Shown here piece after piece: positions 1 to 11,138 of a DNA stretch of 64,000 nt (the first letter of the stretch is position 1; every line of letters begins with the position of its first letter). The stretch is from NCBI RefSeq assembly GCF_921293095.1, contig NC_060252.1:6262001-6326000 (forward strand). Direction: 5' to 3'. The stretch comes from Ischnura elegans (lineage: Eukaryota; Arthropoda; Insecta; Odonata; Coenagrionidae). A model generated the notes under the pieces. It did not search any database and was not told the DNA's origin. It saw nothing but the letters and a program-made list of their open reading frames with translations. The translations under genes were made by a program, and so were the position numbers.

Positions 1-1591
1 TATTCACGGGAGTAATCGAGATGACGTGAGTGAAAAAATTAATTTTCTTTTTCATTCAGGTGAAATTGCATTTTAGAAAAGGGTGCCAACCCTAACGACT
101 TAATCCTTCAAATAATAAAACGAAAACATCCGATTCCTTCCACGACCTTTAGTTCTCAACGCATTTATGAGTAACCATTTGAGCCCCAACCTCTAAACTC
201 CTTCCTCACACCAACCTCAACCGAACACCTCAACTTCGAGTGAATGACCTTGTCTCCAACTACAAATACCCCATCCCCCGTTTCTCTCCAGCTGATTAAG
301 TTCGTTTAAAGTACAGTAGGGCGTCACTTATTCTAATTTCTATGGGTCCAAGTCCATATTATTAACAATTAAGGTTATACGAACAGAACAAAAAGAGGTC
401 GTTTAAATCGTCGCCGATGTTTTAAACATAAAAAAATAATATAAAGTTGATGTTCTGTCTTTACATAATTATCGCAGGTCAATAAAACCAATTTAGCGAT
501 TTTTTATTTTTGTATTATTTACGATTGTATTTCAATGAAATATTCCAATCTATGTGTTTATGTATAATACTTTGTAGTCACTTCTTATTATGCTCCACTA
601 CATAAGAATCCATAGTATAAACGGTCCTGTGTTTTGAGGGTTTTATCCGGTTTAATAATGCTCTCATGTGATTCATATCCGACAAATATTACCCTAAACT
701 GGAAATGAAGTGTAGACACTGAATCATTAAGTGAGAAAGCTAAATTTATGTATTTCAGACTTTCAAGGTTGTGGCATAAAAAATATGTTAATATTAGCGA
801 TAGAAATCGGCAACATAAATTCTTATTTGGATGTTTATGGTTGCCAGATGATCTTTGCACGGACTGCTTATAATACACGTACTTAATAGTCATTAAAATA
901 CATGAATTTATATGAATTTATCATGTAGTGTTTAAATCAGACACCACCTTACATTTGTAACTGTAAATTATATTCAAGTGAACTTGTTTTTATCAAAATG
1001 TGAATTCAGAATTTAGACCTTCGTATATTAATGGCGCTCTACTGTAATTCCAAAGCCTTGTTCACCAAACAATTGAATCAACAGACTAATCATGGATCAG
1101 AAAAAACAATGACTTATTCTATCAATCCCACAACTAACCGCACATCAACCTTGAGATGGATTTTAGAGGACATTGTACCATTAAGATTTTTTTCGTTACT
1201 TAGATACAACTGAATTGCTAGCCGCTAAATTCAAGGGAAATTTTACCTTATAACAAGTGATGACTATCCTAAGTCGAGTTGCAGAATTTCAGATCGATTT
1301 GAACGAAAATTTCTTTATAATTTTATTTTAAATCGTTAATAATTTCATGCTAGAGCTAGATCAATGTGGAAGGTGTCTATGAGGAAATGTCTATGAGCAA
1401 AACATAGCATGCGAACCTATTTTAGCCGGTAGAAAACCTTTAGCAATAATGTTTCTAAGAAAAGTCTCTTGTATTTCGTGGACATCTCATAAACATTTTA
1501 TAGGTGTGGATGCATGTGTAGATGACCGCGTTTTCTATGTATTGTCTAGAAAAATGGCAGTCGATATTATCGACGGTAAGGTTAGAGATAA
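1..1591. other. AT-rich DNA without recognisable gene
   Basis: No reading frame here exceeds about 100 codons or resembles a known protein. I see no tRNA, SINE or terminal repeats. Its nature, intergenic or intronic, is unknown. Confidence 0.5.
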
Positions 1592-1639
1592 GGATTAGTA
1601 GATGGCGGATGACGTCACCACCTTGGTCCAACATATCTA
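1592..1639 (+). repeat. Short dispersed repeat, copy 1 (partner at 22942)
   Basis: About 48 bp beginning GGATTAGTAGATGGCGGATG matches 22942-22989 in the same orientation. Both contain TGACGTCA followed by a TTGGTCC block and AACATA. The match is too long for chance, but the family and its limits are unknown. Confidence 0.5.
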
Positions 1640-3567
1640 GAGCATCAATTTTAATGTGGTGTTACGTCACGAGAAGTGCACAAAATTCGCGGCATGAAAT
1701 TGCTGTACATTTGGGGCTCAAGAAAAATCATTGAAAGGAAGCTTCCACACCATTCATTGGCGAAACAGGTTAAAAATATTTTAATATATTTTATTTGATG
1801 TTGATGTGAGCTTAACTTTCCCTCACGGACTATTGATGTTTGAATTACCCATGTCACGTGATACATTCGACGAGCATACGTATATTCTGAAGAGCTAATT
1901 GCCCTCTGCTGATCCTTACCCTAATGTAATACGGAAAGGCAGCTTATTTAAATCGGCTTTCGCCAATAATAAAACAATGAAAAGAAAATAAGAAGTTTAA
2001 ATCGTCTTTAGCGATAACTGCAATAATAGGTGGAGGATAAAATCTACAGTTTTATGACTCAGAAAAATACGTTTATATATTAAAATAATTCATCGTTTGC
2101 GGTTAACGGTAAACGTGCTGTACCGTCAAGGTTAATAATTATAAGTACACTCAGTGTCATTGATAAAACCAATATAGCTGTTTTCTGAAAATCAACTCTA
2201 TAGATAAAATTAGTTTGAAAAGATGAAAATATCATTACTTGGTTGTCTCGTGGGATTTGCAGACACTTACCTCTTTCCACGAGAATGAAGTCAAGATCCG
2301 AAGTATCAATTCATTGTTATTCCTCTCCTGTAACTCTAATGGTAACACAATAATCTTCACAATGTGACACAATCACCATAAGATGCTTCCACACATGTAC
2401 CATCGAGCACAACACTATGCCATGAGCTTACACAGCGATTACCCATTTCAGATTTCTTTCTCACTCCACGAGACCAATGCACTTCATCACAATGCGCAAC
2501 GAATAATTTACGTGTTTTGGATACATTGATTACCTCCTTCATGATATTGGAAATCGGGAATGATTGCTTCACAAGTCGAAATAGGCACACCAGTCAGAAA
2601 CAAAAATTCAACCCTGCCATCACATGGCTATCCGACAACTGAACTATACATACTCTGAGCGTCTTCCCACCGATCCGAAATGTTCTCCGCCCTCTAACTC
2701 TGAATTGCGTCACGCCAACAAGGGCCTGTAAGACACGGCCTCATCTTACGATTAGTGCATGACCGCAGTTCACTACTTTCTCTGAACGAAAGCAAAGAAG
2801 CGAACGCTACCTGTTGGGAGGCAGTTCGTTTTCAACCGCACGCGTAAAATGGTGGCAATTATTCACGATGGCTTCGCACGGAATCCAGAGTAGGTAATTC
2901 TTCCCTTCGAGAGCATTGCCAAATATAAGGGAAGGATAAAAGAACAGCCCTCTTTGCGGCTGCGATACGCTCAACTCGACTAAAAATCATAAGTATATGG
3001 GGAGACGAAGACTCATAAATCTATAAATACTCTAAAAATGGTCGCCGGCTGAAGCATATTCGCTCATGAGACGTACCAAGTGGACTAGGCACAATGCGTT
3101 TGAAATACCTCGGCCCATTTATTTGAAACGGGAAAGCTTGGGCAAATGCTAATGGAAGAGGCACACACATCACAAAATAGGGGATTGAATATTCAGCTGC
3201 CACTCACCGCGCATTTAAACGGCTCTGAAAAGGAAGGGCAATCCGAATTTCTCGGGCAAAAATTAGCATGTTTAGAGTTTAACGTTGGGGCAGCAATCCT
3301 TCCTGGGGTTTAGAGGCTATGGAACACCCTCCATTGAAACGGGGGGATTGGGGTAGCCATATAGTGTCCTGGAAAATTTGTTTGAATTACCCTCTGAAAA
3401 GAGCATTTTAATTACCTGCTTTTTAAGGCTAAAATTTATTTAAACTTTGATGCTTTTGTTTTCATTTTACTTGAATTTCTTACTTACATTTTTCTTACTT
3501 TTTTAGGAGAAATTATCATTTCAGTTTCGGCGGCCAGGTTCCCCCCACCCCCTCCCAAAAAAACTCT
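1640..3567. other. Unclassified DNA
   Basis: Only short open frames on both strands, none with recognisable domains. C-rich runs near 3541-3560 may belong to a decayed MITE, but I could not find matching ends. Confidence 0.45.
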
Positions 3568-3740
3568 CCCAATGGAAATAAGTTATTATTGAGAATCTTA
3601 ACCGATAACAAAGGCCAACAGAAAAAAATATTTTTTGGTGCCAGGAATCTTTGAGCTGATATTAAGTATATTTGTGGTGCTCAATCCAAATATGAAATCC
3701 GTTTCTATATAACAGCTCTACTTTTTAAGATACGGCACAT
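3568..3740 (+). repeat. Long imperfect inverted repeat, left arm
   Basis: This segment resembles the reverse complement of 6578-6740. Shared blocks in the same order are GGAAAT, GGCC.ACAG, TTTTGGTGCC, an AATCCAAATATGA block, and CTTTTYAAG at the inner end. The two arms bracket a CR1-like insertion and a decayed ORF. The arrangement would suit terminal or subterminal inverted repeats of an old DNA transposon, but the arms are diverged and I see no clear target-site duplication. Confidence 0.45.
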
Positions 3741-4322
3741 CTTATGATTAATTGTTTTCATATTTGATATCTTTCGGAAAAAATTATTTTTCAAAGTCGA
3801 ATAAATCAATAAATAAAATAATTTATGACCTTTCTGCCGTGTTTCTTGCATTTTTAATAAACTGCCAATGAGTTTTATGCATATAATACTATTAGATTAA
3901 AATCAACGTTGGCATCAGTGTCGGTATCCAGAAAAAGATGGTGAAATTAGTTCATAGAGTATCTGTTATATGACATAAAATCCACTTTTTCTGCTCTCTT
4001 GACGATCATTGTTGACATTTCATTAGTTATCCTGAGCTATTCAGAGAAGATGGATGGACATAACCGCAAGCTGTGAGTTTTTGTAAAATATCATTTAAAG
4101 ATGAGCTCAAGTCGAAGAAGCTGTGTTAATCACACTGATGTGTTTTGTTATGCTCGAGGGGAATATTATATTTTAAAAAATAGGAAAGCAATAGAGACCC
4201 AAGCGTTAAATGCATGAATAAGAGGGAGATGGTGAGGGGAACTATTAATGGATCGAGTCGTGATTTCTCGCGCGAGCGATTGACTGTCTAACGCACTCAT
4301 AAACCCTTGACGGGAGTCCTTG

Positions 4323-5043
4323 CTACATCTACACAATACCCCGCAAGCCACGTAAAAGGCGTGTGGCAGGGGGTGTTAGGACATCATCCGTTTACAGCTA
4401 AAAAAAATGAAGTGCTCTAACAAAGTTGGGACTAGTGTTTATTAAAGTCCTTCTTGGTTCGGGGGAAAAACGAATACCAATATCTATCCGTTCGACAAAA
4501 CATCTCTCTTAATTTATCGCTTCTATCGGACCTGGAAATATATTGGGACTCTACTAGTATGTTCTCTGTGTCGCTCTTAAAGATATTCTCAATTGTTCAA
4601 GCAATCTAAGCCTAGCGCGCAGCCTCCGAGTATCCAACGGCTCCCAGCCTAAATCGTTGAACATCTGAGCAATGCTGTCTGTACGCCCGTAGCGGTTTTT
4701 AACGAACCGCGCAGCCTTCCTTTGTATTTTGCTCAGTTCGCGGATTAAGTCTTTCTGCACCGAATACCATACGCTCGCTGCATATTCATGGTGCGGTCGG
4801 ACGAGAGCGAAATAGCACCTTTCTTTTACTTTCTCATCCGAAAATCTTCCCACAATACGCTAGACGAATCCTAATTTCTTCAGGCCTATGCCGCAAATAT
4901 TCTTTATATGTGTTCCCCACGTGAGGTTCGAGGTTATCGTAACTCCCAGATACTTCACTTCCTCTGTTGCCTTTATGTCAATACCATCCACTGCATAAAC
5001 ATTGTTAGAGTTGGACGAATTCCGCAAGAAATGTACTGTCATA
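4323..5043 (-). mobile_element. CR1-like LINE, 5'-truncated copy
   Basis: Transcribed leftwards. It aligns over its length with the 3' part of the large element at 18150-21430, from the palm-to-thumb region to the 3' tail. The 3' end carries a CTACATCTACA-type tail and the GTGTGGCAGGGGGTGTTAGG block shared by all copies in this window. The frame encodes the C-terminal part of reverse transcriptase (for example RPHHEYAASVW and KIQRKAARFVK). A TAG stop at 4860-4862 replaces a lysine codon found in the other copies. Homology stops near 5043, so this is a typical 5'-truncated, dead insertion. Confidence 0.85.
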
Positions 5044-5329
5044 TGGTAGACCTCCCGAGAAACATTCGTTATTTGCACCACGTGAAACCTGCATACCTGG
5101 CCTATATTGGTGTTTAGCTTGGTAACCAAAAGTAAACAAGGGCACCGCATTTTGTGAGATAAACATGCACAGAACATCTGTGGGAGGGATTACAGGAATA
5201 AGGAAAAGTCTAAAATTTTGAGTGCCAATGGTGTAGAGAGAACCTACAAACCATATTGACGACTTTTTTTTGCGTAGTAAATTTTTCGGGAATTAATGGA
5301 AACATTCGCCACAAGTGGACATGTACAGA

Positions 5330-6480
5330 TTTGCCTTCGCTAGACGTCCGGTACCCCATACTGAAGAAATACCGAACCCAATATTTCAGACATTACCAGA
5401 TATATGTAAGGACGAATTTCTGTTTCTATTGACGATAGTGACAGTGACTACGAGGGGCTACAAACAAATCCTCAACTAGTAAATCAAGATGAACTAAGCG
5501 ATCATGTCAGAGCTGAACTATTGAAGGAAGCATCCGAACTACTTGCTTCAAAGTTGTATGACAGGAATTTTCTGGAACAAGGTACGAAAATTAAATTTTA
5601 TCGCACAAGAGAAAAGGATATGCTACCCTTCTGTACTCAAAGAGACAATCATACATTTTGTTAAGACGTTAAGAGTCTTCTGGAAGAAATAGAACTACCA
5701 CAATATGATGCTAGTGATTAGCGTTTATTTATTGATAGCTCCAAGCGCAGTTTAAAATGTGCACTTCTTCACAATGATAACAACTTTGGATCAATACCAA
5801 TTGCTCATTCAACTGAAATGAAAGAATAATATGATACAATAGCATTGGTTTTACATAAAGTAATATACCAGGAACATCGCTGGGTGATTTGTACAGATTT
5901 AAAAATAGTGAACTTTCTGCTTGGGCAGCAAAGTGGCTACACAAAATATCTTTGTTTCTTGAGCCCCAGGGATAGCACTGACAGATAAAACTCCTGGATT
6001 AAGGAGTGACCGAAGAAGAAAACTTGGTTGCTGGGCAGAAAAACATTTTTGCTGCGTCTTTAGCTGAACGATAGAAAAATCAACTTACCGCCCCTAAATA
6101 TAAAATTAGTCCTAATGAAGGAATTTGTTAAGGTTATTGACTGGGATGGGCCATGCTTTGGATAAATGAGAATAAAAATACCCTAGATTAAGTGTAAAAA
6201 ATTAAAACTGGTATTTTGAATGGCCACAAATCACACACATTACACAGGATCTTGCTTTTGTTGAGTCAGTGAATGAGATAGAAAAAAAGTGGACTGTCAT
6301 TTTTTGAGGTGATGAAACATTTTCTGGGAAATCACAAAAGTGAGAATTATCTTGAGATGGCGAACAGTATGTTCAGTTACTTAAAATAACTTGGATGTAA
6401 TATGAGCATAAAAGGTCACTACCTACACAGCCACTTATTGTTAGACTGTTTTCCTGAAAATTTAGGATACACAGCTCTAT
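5330..6480 (+). pseudogene. Decayed ORF of a multi-copy uncharacterised protein family
   Basis: Conceptual translation in shifting frames gives a recognisable but broken protein. Near 5450 it reads an acidic stretch, then a helix-like region ending LASKLYDRNFLEQGTKIKF. Near 5730 it reads RLFIDSSKRSLKCALLHN, and near 5885 WVICTDLKIVNFLLGQQSGY. From memory this matches a large family of uncharacterised proteins present in many copies in arthropod and cnidarian genomes; I know of no assigned function. At least ten stops and several frameshifts interrupt it. It lies inside the inverted repeats 3568-3740 and 6578-6740, which suggests, but does not prove, that it was a transposon-encoded protein. 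Confidence 0.6.
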
Positions 6481-6577
6481 TAATAAATCAAGTAATTATA
6501 TTTTGTGGGTTTTATCATTAACATAATATTCTCACATCATTATGTTGAAGATTTTTTACGCAATTAACAGAATATCA

Positions 6578-6740
6578 CTTACTTGAAAAGTAAAGCTAAT
6601 AGGAAAACACCAATGTCATATTTGGATTCAGCACCCCAATTATATTTGGAATCAGCATTAAAAGTTCCGGCACCAAAACCACTGTAGGCCTGTCTAACCA
6701 TATCGAGATGACACGTTAGTAATATTAATTTCCCTTCCAA
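6578..6740 (-). repeat. Long imperfect inverted repeat, right arm
   Basis: Partner of 3568-3740, in opposite orientation. On the minus strand it contains a short internal tandem of about 24 bp with core TCCAAATATRA. A minus-strand open frame crosses it, but this probably reflects the internal tandem rather than a protein. Confidence 0.45.
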
Positions 6741-7075
6741 GCTTTCCCACGCTATTGCGGATACCATATTGTGGATATTAATCATAATAAATGGATCAAT
6801 CTGAAATCATCGCCGGGATACGATCGTTTTCGAAATCAGTTAAAAATGCGCCCCATGAGACAATATAAACGAAGCGTCCAGGGGACACATAGATTCTCCT
6901 CTATGTAGAAACATCAATTTTATTAAGAGCAAATAATACCCTCTGAATTAAGTTTTCCATCAGAAAAAACAAAATAATACTTTATCACCAAGTGTTAGGA
7001 GACTTCCTGGGTACCACGCAGCAGGTACGAACAGCCCACACTCCCTCGATAAGCGAAGTAGGCATTGGCGAATAC

Positions 7076-7234
7076 AACTACATCTAAATAAGTCCGCTTC
7101 AAAGGCGTGTGGCAGGGAGTGTTAGGACACCAGCCATTTTGACATAAATAGGAAATGCTCTAATGAAATTGCTACTAGCATTTATTAAAGTCCTTTATGT
7201 TTCGGAGGGAATACGAATCCCCATATATATCCGT
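7076..7234 (-). mobile_element. CR1-like LINE, 3'-end fragment
   Basis: It starts with an ACTACATCTAAATA tail, then GGCGTGTGGCAGGGAGTGTT and the sequence encoding the last residues of the reverse transcriptase frame. It matches the 3' end of the 18150-21430 element. It is diverged and strongly 5' truncated, stopping just before a G/C run at 7232-7262. Confidence 0.75.
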
Positions 7235-8389
7235 AAACATAGGGGGGCGCCCCCCCCCCCCCCAATCCGTAGCCCCTAACTTCTCCTCCGGTGCATGAAA
7301 TTACGTAAACACTCAGAAAAAAAATCACCAATGTCAATATATTCGTAAGTAGAATGTGCACCTAACATGATTGGGACAGCGCAAAAGTTATAAATGCATA
7401 TATAAATCATGTTTTCTGTTTTCAATGTCTACCATATAGGACTGTTTCATTCGCTGAACAGGGGGCCGTTTCTATCATTACAACTGGCTCTGGATAATAT
7501 TGGTATTTTTGAGAAGTAGACGCTCAACAGATTTAGTCGTTAATAAAGGTTTTTCTGTATTCATTTGACATACCAAGCAAGATTTCATAATTAATATTAG
7601 TTTTTGAATTATTTATGATATTTGAATCTTACCAGTTGCCGGCTAAATACTTAGTATATTTCCTTCAGTGATTTAGAACTGATACGTGTGGATTATTGAA
7701 ATATGATCGTAAGCGCGTCGTCTCAATTCTTTGTTTTAGGGCCTTTCGTCGCTATTTTTTATTTTAGCCATGAATCATGGATTATCATATTTCAATCCGT
7801 AATTTACATAACCTGAATGCGTGAACATGCCGTACATTGCAATTTAAGGATGCTGTTAAGTATGTATCCTATTGTCCTTTTGCCAGTGTTGCCAATTGGC
7901 GACGAGTGTTCAGGCAGAGTGCCATCGCATCCACTCATTTAGTGGGGAGATTCCACGGCTGTTGCAGTGGCGCTGTGAGTGGCCAGTCACACCCCCTGCC
8001 ATGCGCCCAATGCGCGCGTGATGAACGAAAAGGCTCCGTTGACAGTTTTACTCTTTACTTCGTCAATTTTAAAGCTCATAGCAGTCAGTTCCTCTCACTC
8101 TATGCAAATATAACATACCACTGTCAAGATTATGTCAATAAATATGTGCCAAATTTAATATAAAACAAAAGAGAAAAAATATTTTCCTTTTCCTAAAATA
8201 TTATGCTTTTTTTATTCGTCAGTTGAGTAATAATGCCAGGCGGTGCGGATAGAAATTTTGAGAACACCTTACACGCGGGCCGCACTTTCTCTGGAACTGA
8301 GAATTTATGCAATATAGATGCGTTCACTTTTCCCTTGGTCTTCCTATCCGGACTCTTCCATCAACTTTCAATTATATTATAATTTCATC
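7235..8389. other. Unclassified DNA
   Basis: A G run followed by a C run lies at 7232-7262. A 108-codon frame at 7837-8163 has no recognisable domain and probably occurs by chance. Confidence 0.45.
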
Positions 8390-8780
8390 TTCAGTGGTCA
8401 ACAATTCTAACACCAGCCTGACATAGCTCTCCACTCAATTCTCCTATCAGTTTTTCTTATCAGCACCTACGTTTTGCTTCTGTCTTTCACATTATTCTTT
8501 AACTGCTCCATCTATTTGATTCGAGGTATTCCTTTTCCATCCTTACAATTCATTTGTTTTCTCGACGATCACCATCATCAGACCGCCATGTCTCAGGATA
8601 TGGCCGATTTGGTTTTTTCGTCTTCATATTAAGGTTAATAGTTAGCTTTTCTTCTCTCCTACTTTACTTTGGACTTCTTATGGCTTATACGGTCGATCCA
8701 TTCCATCACTTTTTATTAATCTGTAGCACTTAATTTTGAAAGCCTACACCCTTAATTCCTCCGCTGTTGTCATTGCCCAT
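8390..8780 (-). mobile_element. RTE-type LINE C-terminal fragment
   Basis: On the minus strand, scattered codons match the C-terminus of the endonuclease-reverse transcriptases found in many arthropods. These include an RHGGLM-like block near 8580 and the 3'-terminal TGGAGAG-CT-TGTCAGGC block near 8420, equivalent to WRAASNQS. It parallels copies at 28763-29412 and 49125-49560. It is heavily decayed, without a usable frame. Confidence 0.6.
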
Positions 8781-10164
8781 GTAAGTCCTGATGAGTTATT
8801 TTCCTCTGTGCCGATATTTACTGCTGTATGTAGACATTTCTTTATGTTGAACGCTTTGTTCTCGGGGGAAATTCCACTGATGATTTCTTCTTTGCTTCCT
8901 GGTTATTCTGCCTCCCAAATAATTTACACTAGAAAATCAATATTTAAAGAATTTTTCTCTGGCCGTCACTGGCCTATGGCGTCCTATTGGGGCCAGTTCG
9001 ACGCCGTCACCCGGAGGACTACCTGAAAAAGACTTCTGGAAGCAGGCATCCCGGTAAAGCACCAAATCCTATGTTAATGTTTTCTTTTGAAAACCTGGGA
9101 ATTCTTTTGAGCTTTCAAATGTCCAGCTGCTGGAGTGCAGCGATCGCGTGGATCGAGTCGACTTTTATTCGTCCAATGCGTCCATCCTCCCTGCCTCTCT
9201 TCACGCATTCCTCCGAATAGTCTTCTCTTGGAACAGTGGGGGAAGAATTTATACGAAAGGAAATTCCAGATATTTTGTCCTTATATCTTTCGACCGAACC
9301 ATCGGCTTTAATGCCCCGAAAACATTCGTAATCCGCCGTGCGAAGAAAGATATCAGTTTTGGAATAAATCCGGCACAAAAGAAAGGGTTCCATGAAACAT
9401 TTCCAGGAAGAAGAGAAAAAAGATTAGCAACTCCGGATTACAGATATATCCGAGAGATGGGGTTCGTTCAATATTACTCGCAAGAGGGCGTGGCCAATGG
9501 AAAAAAGGTCGGAATGCATGGCAACGGAGACCGTCTATTTTAATCTTTCGTTTCTTGCTAGGATACATTATCTCTCTTCAGTTTTGAAAATGTGTTAAGT
9601 ATTTCATATGAGGTCCGTTTAATACAGGAGAAATTTAGAAATGAAGTAACTGTGGGGGGGGGGGGTCCCCCGTGACTTTGAGAGAGATTCCAGTCCCCAT
9701 ACCTACGTCAATGACGGCATTCATAGGAAAAATAGCGCGGATCCTGATATTATTAACTGAGTAATAAGCGTGGGGTTTGTTCGACTTTGAATTAGCTTGA
9801 AAAAAGACGATATTGCAAAAAATGAGGCAGTTAATATAAAAATCCCTGTTTTGAATCAAACCAAATTAAAATCAAGCACCCTGCCTTGCCCCATTGGTCC
9901 CACGCTTAAATTTTACCAATAAAACACATCTTACGTGTTAAAAAAAAATGTATTGCGAATTTGCTTTGCGTTTGACGCTGAAATAATCATATTTGAGATT
10001 TTATTTGTAGCATAGTAATGAATTTTTACAAAAAATAATTTGTTTTAAGAGATAGAAATTGATGTGCGCCGCGTTTTTTGGTTTTATTTTAGCTGCTATT
10101 TTTAAACGTGGAACCTTGGGCCAAGGCAGACAGGTCTTTATAGTTCGAATGAAAACGTGGCCTT
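8781..10164. other. Unclassified DNA with overlapping chance frames
   Basis: Frames of 92 to 131 codons overlap on both strands at 9115-9543, and neither resembles a known protein. A 13-base G run lies at 9653-9666. No RNA gene is seen. Confidence 0.4.
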
Positions 10165-10432
10165 TCAGATGTTAGGTGTAACTGATACCGGGGTGTGTGG
10201 GGCATGGAATACCCAACAGGGTAATCGGTAGATGCGTGATTAATAAATTGCGGAATTTTAAGATAAATGGTTGAAAATGATGAGTTTTACGGCTTTCTGA
10301 GGGATATTTTATTAATCCTTACACCATTATATAAGTAATATCATTTCAATTAAGTAAAATGGATTAAACTTAAAAATTTCTCTGAGCTCTGGGGGGGTTA
10401 TCCCCCAAAACCCCCCCCTCGCTGCGCCATTG
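10165..10432 (-). mobile_element. hAT-type MITE, diverged copy of the 33993 family
   Basis: Reverse complement of the element at 33993-34311. It ends at 10432 with CTCGCTGCGCCATTG, the counterpart of CAGTGGCGCAGCGAGG. It shares the interior blocks CTCTGAGCTCTGGGGG, TTAATCCTTACACCATTATA and GGCATGGAATAC. The left end is unclear, so no target-site duplication can be assigned. It carries no coding sequence. Confidence 0.75.
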
Positions 10433-10868
10433 CCTCCGAAGACCTTAGAACAGTGCATTCTCATCTGGATATGATCTGTATTGGCAATTTCGAGTCGAAT
10501 ACTAATTATGAACTGGGTTAAATCGGAGTTGCAAGATCCGGGAGAACAAACAAACAGACAAGAGACTTCATCAGAATGTGGTTAAATGTGTCGCAGTCAT
10601 GTATTTCATCATGACGTTTTAATCCGTGTACTGCTTATTCCATCAGTAAGGCAATGGAAGATGGAATTTTGGCACAGAAAACGATATTCATATGGGGAAG
10701 GAATGGGGCGAGGCTTCGAGGGTGCCAAGGGCCAGCCATAATAGCGTCAGCGGATGACCTAGAATTTTCGGACCTCGTTTTGAGTTAGTCCCGCAACTCT
10801 TTTTAATTTCTTCGACAAAAATTCGATACGCCTCTATTTTTTCTCTGCGATCTTTATTCGCGTTGGGG
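10433..10868. other. Unclassified DNA between two MITEs
   Basis: Nothing recognisable. The last eight bases form the left target-site duplication of the next element. Confidence 0.4.
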
Positions 10869-11130
10869 CAGTGACATAGCCAGGATGTGCGGACCCCCCC
10901 CTCCACTGAAATATAAAAACACAATCATTTTTTTTCATTAAAGAAAACAAAATATTTATAAGTCATGAATTTACGAAATATATTTCTTTAAAAAATGAAG
11001 TTTTTTCGATTATGAAAAGTGTTAAAATTAGTTTAACACCCTCTAATTAGCATCCTGCTTTTCAAAGAACCCCCCTGGTTTTGATACCCCCCCCCCCCCA
11101 ACTAGAACGAAACTTCTGGCTACGCCACTG
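10869..11130 (+). mobile_element. hAT-type MITE with 8-bp target-site duplication
   Basis: About 262 bp. It starts CAGTGACATAGCCAGG and ends CTGGCTACGCCACTG, which are imperfect terminal inverted repeats. The flanks are CGTTGGGG (10861-10868) and CGTTGAGT (11131-11138), an 8-bp duplication with two mismatches. Eight-base duplications and CAG-type ends are features of the hAT superfamily. A C run follows the left end and another precedes the right end. The interior is AT-rich and noncoding. It closely matches 51446-51709 in the same orientation. Confidence 0.85.
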
Positions 11131-11138
11131 CGTTGAGT

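Noticed and set aside
9115-9543. Overlapping frames of 92 and 131 codons on opposite strands
   Set aside because: Neither resembles a known family, and both could arise by chance. There is no splice or codon-use support.
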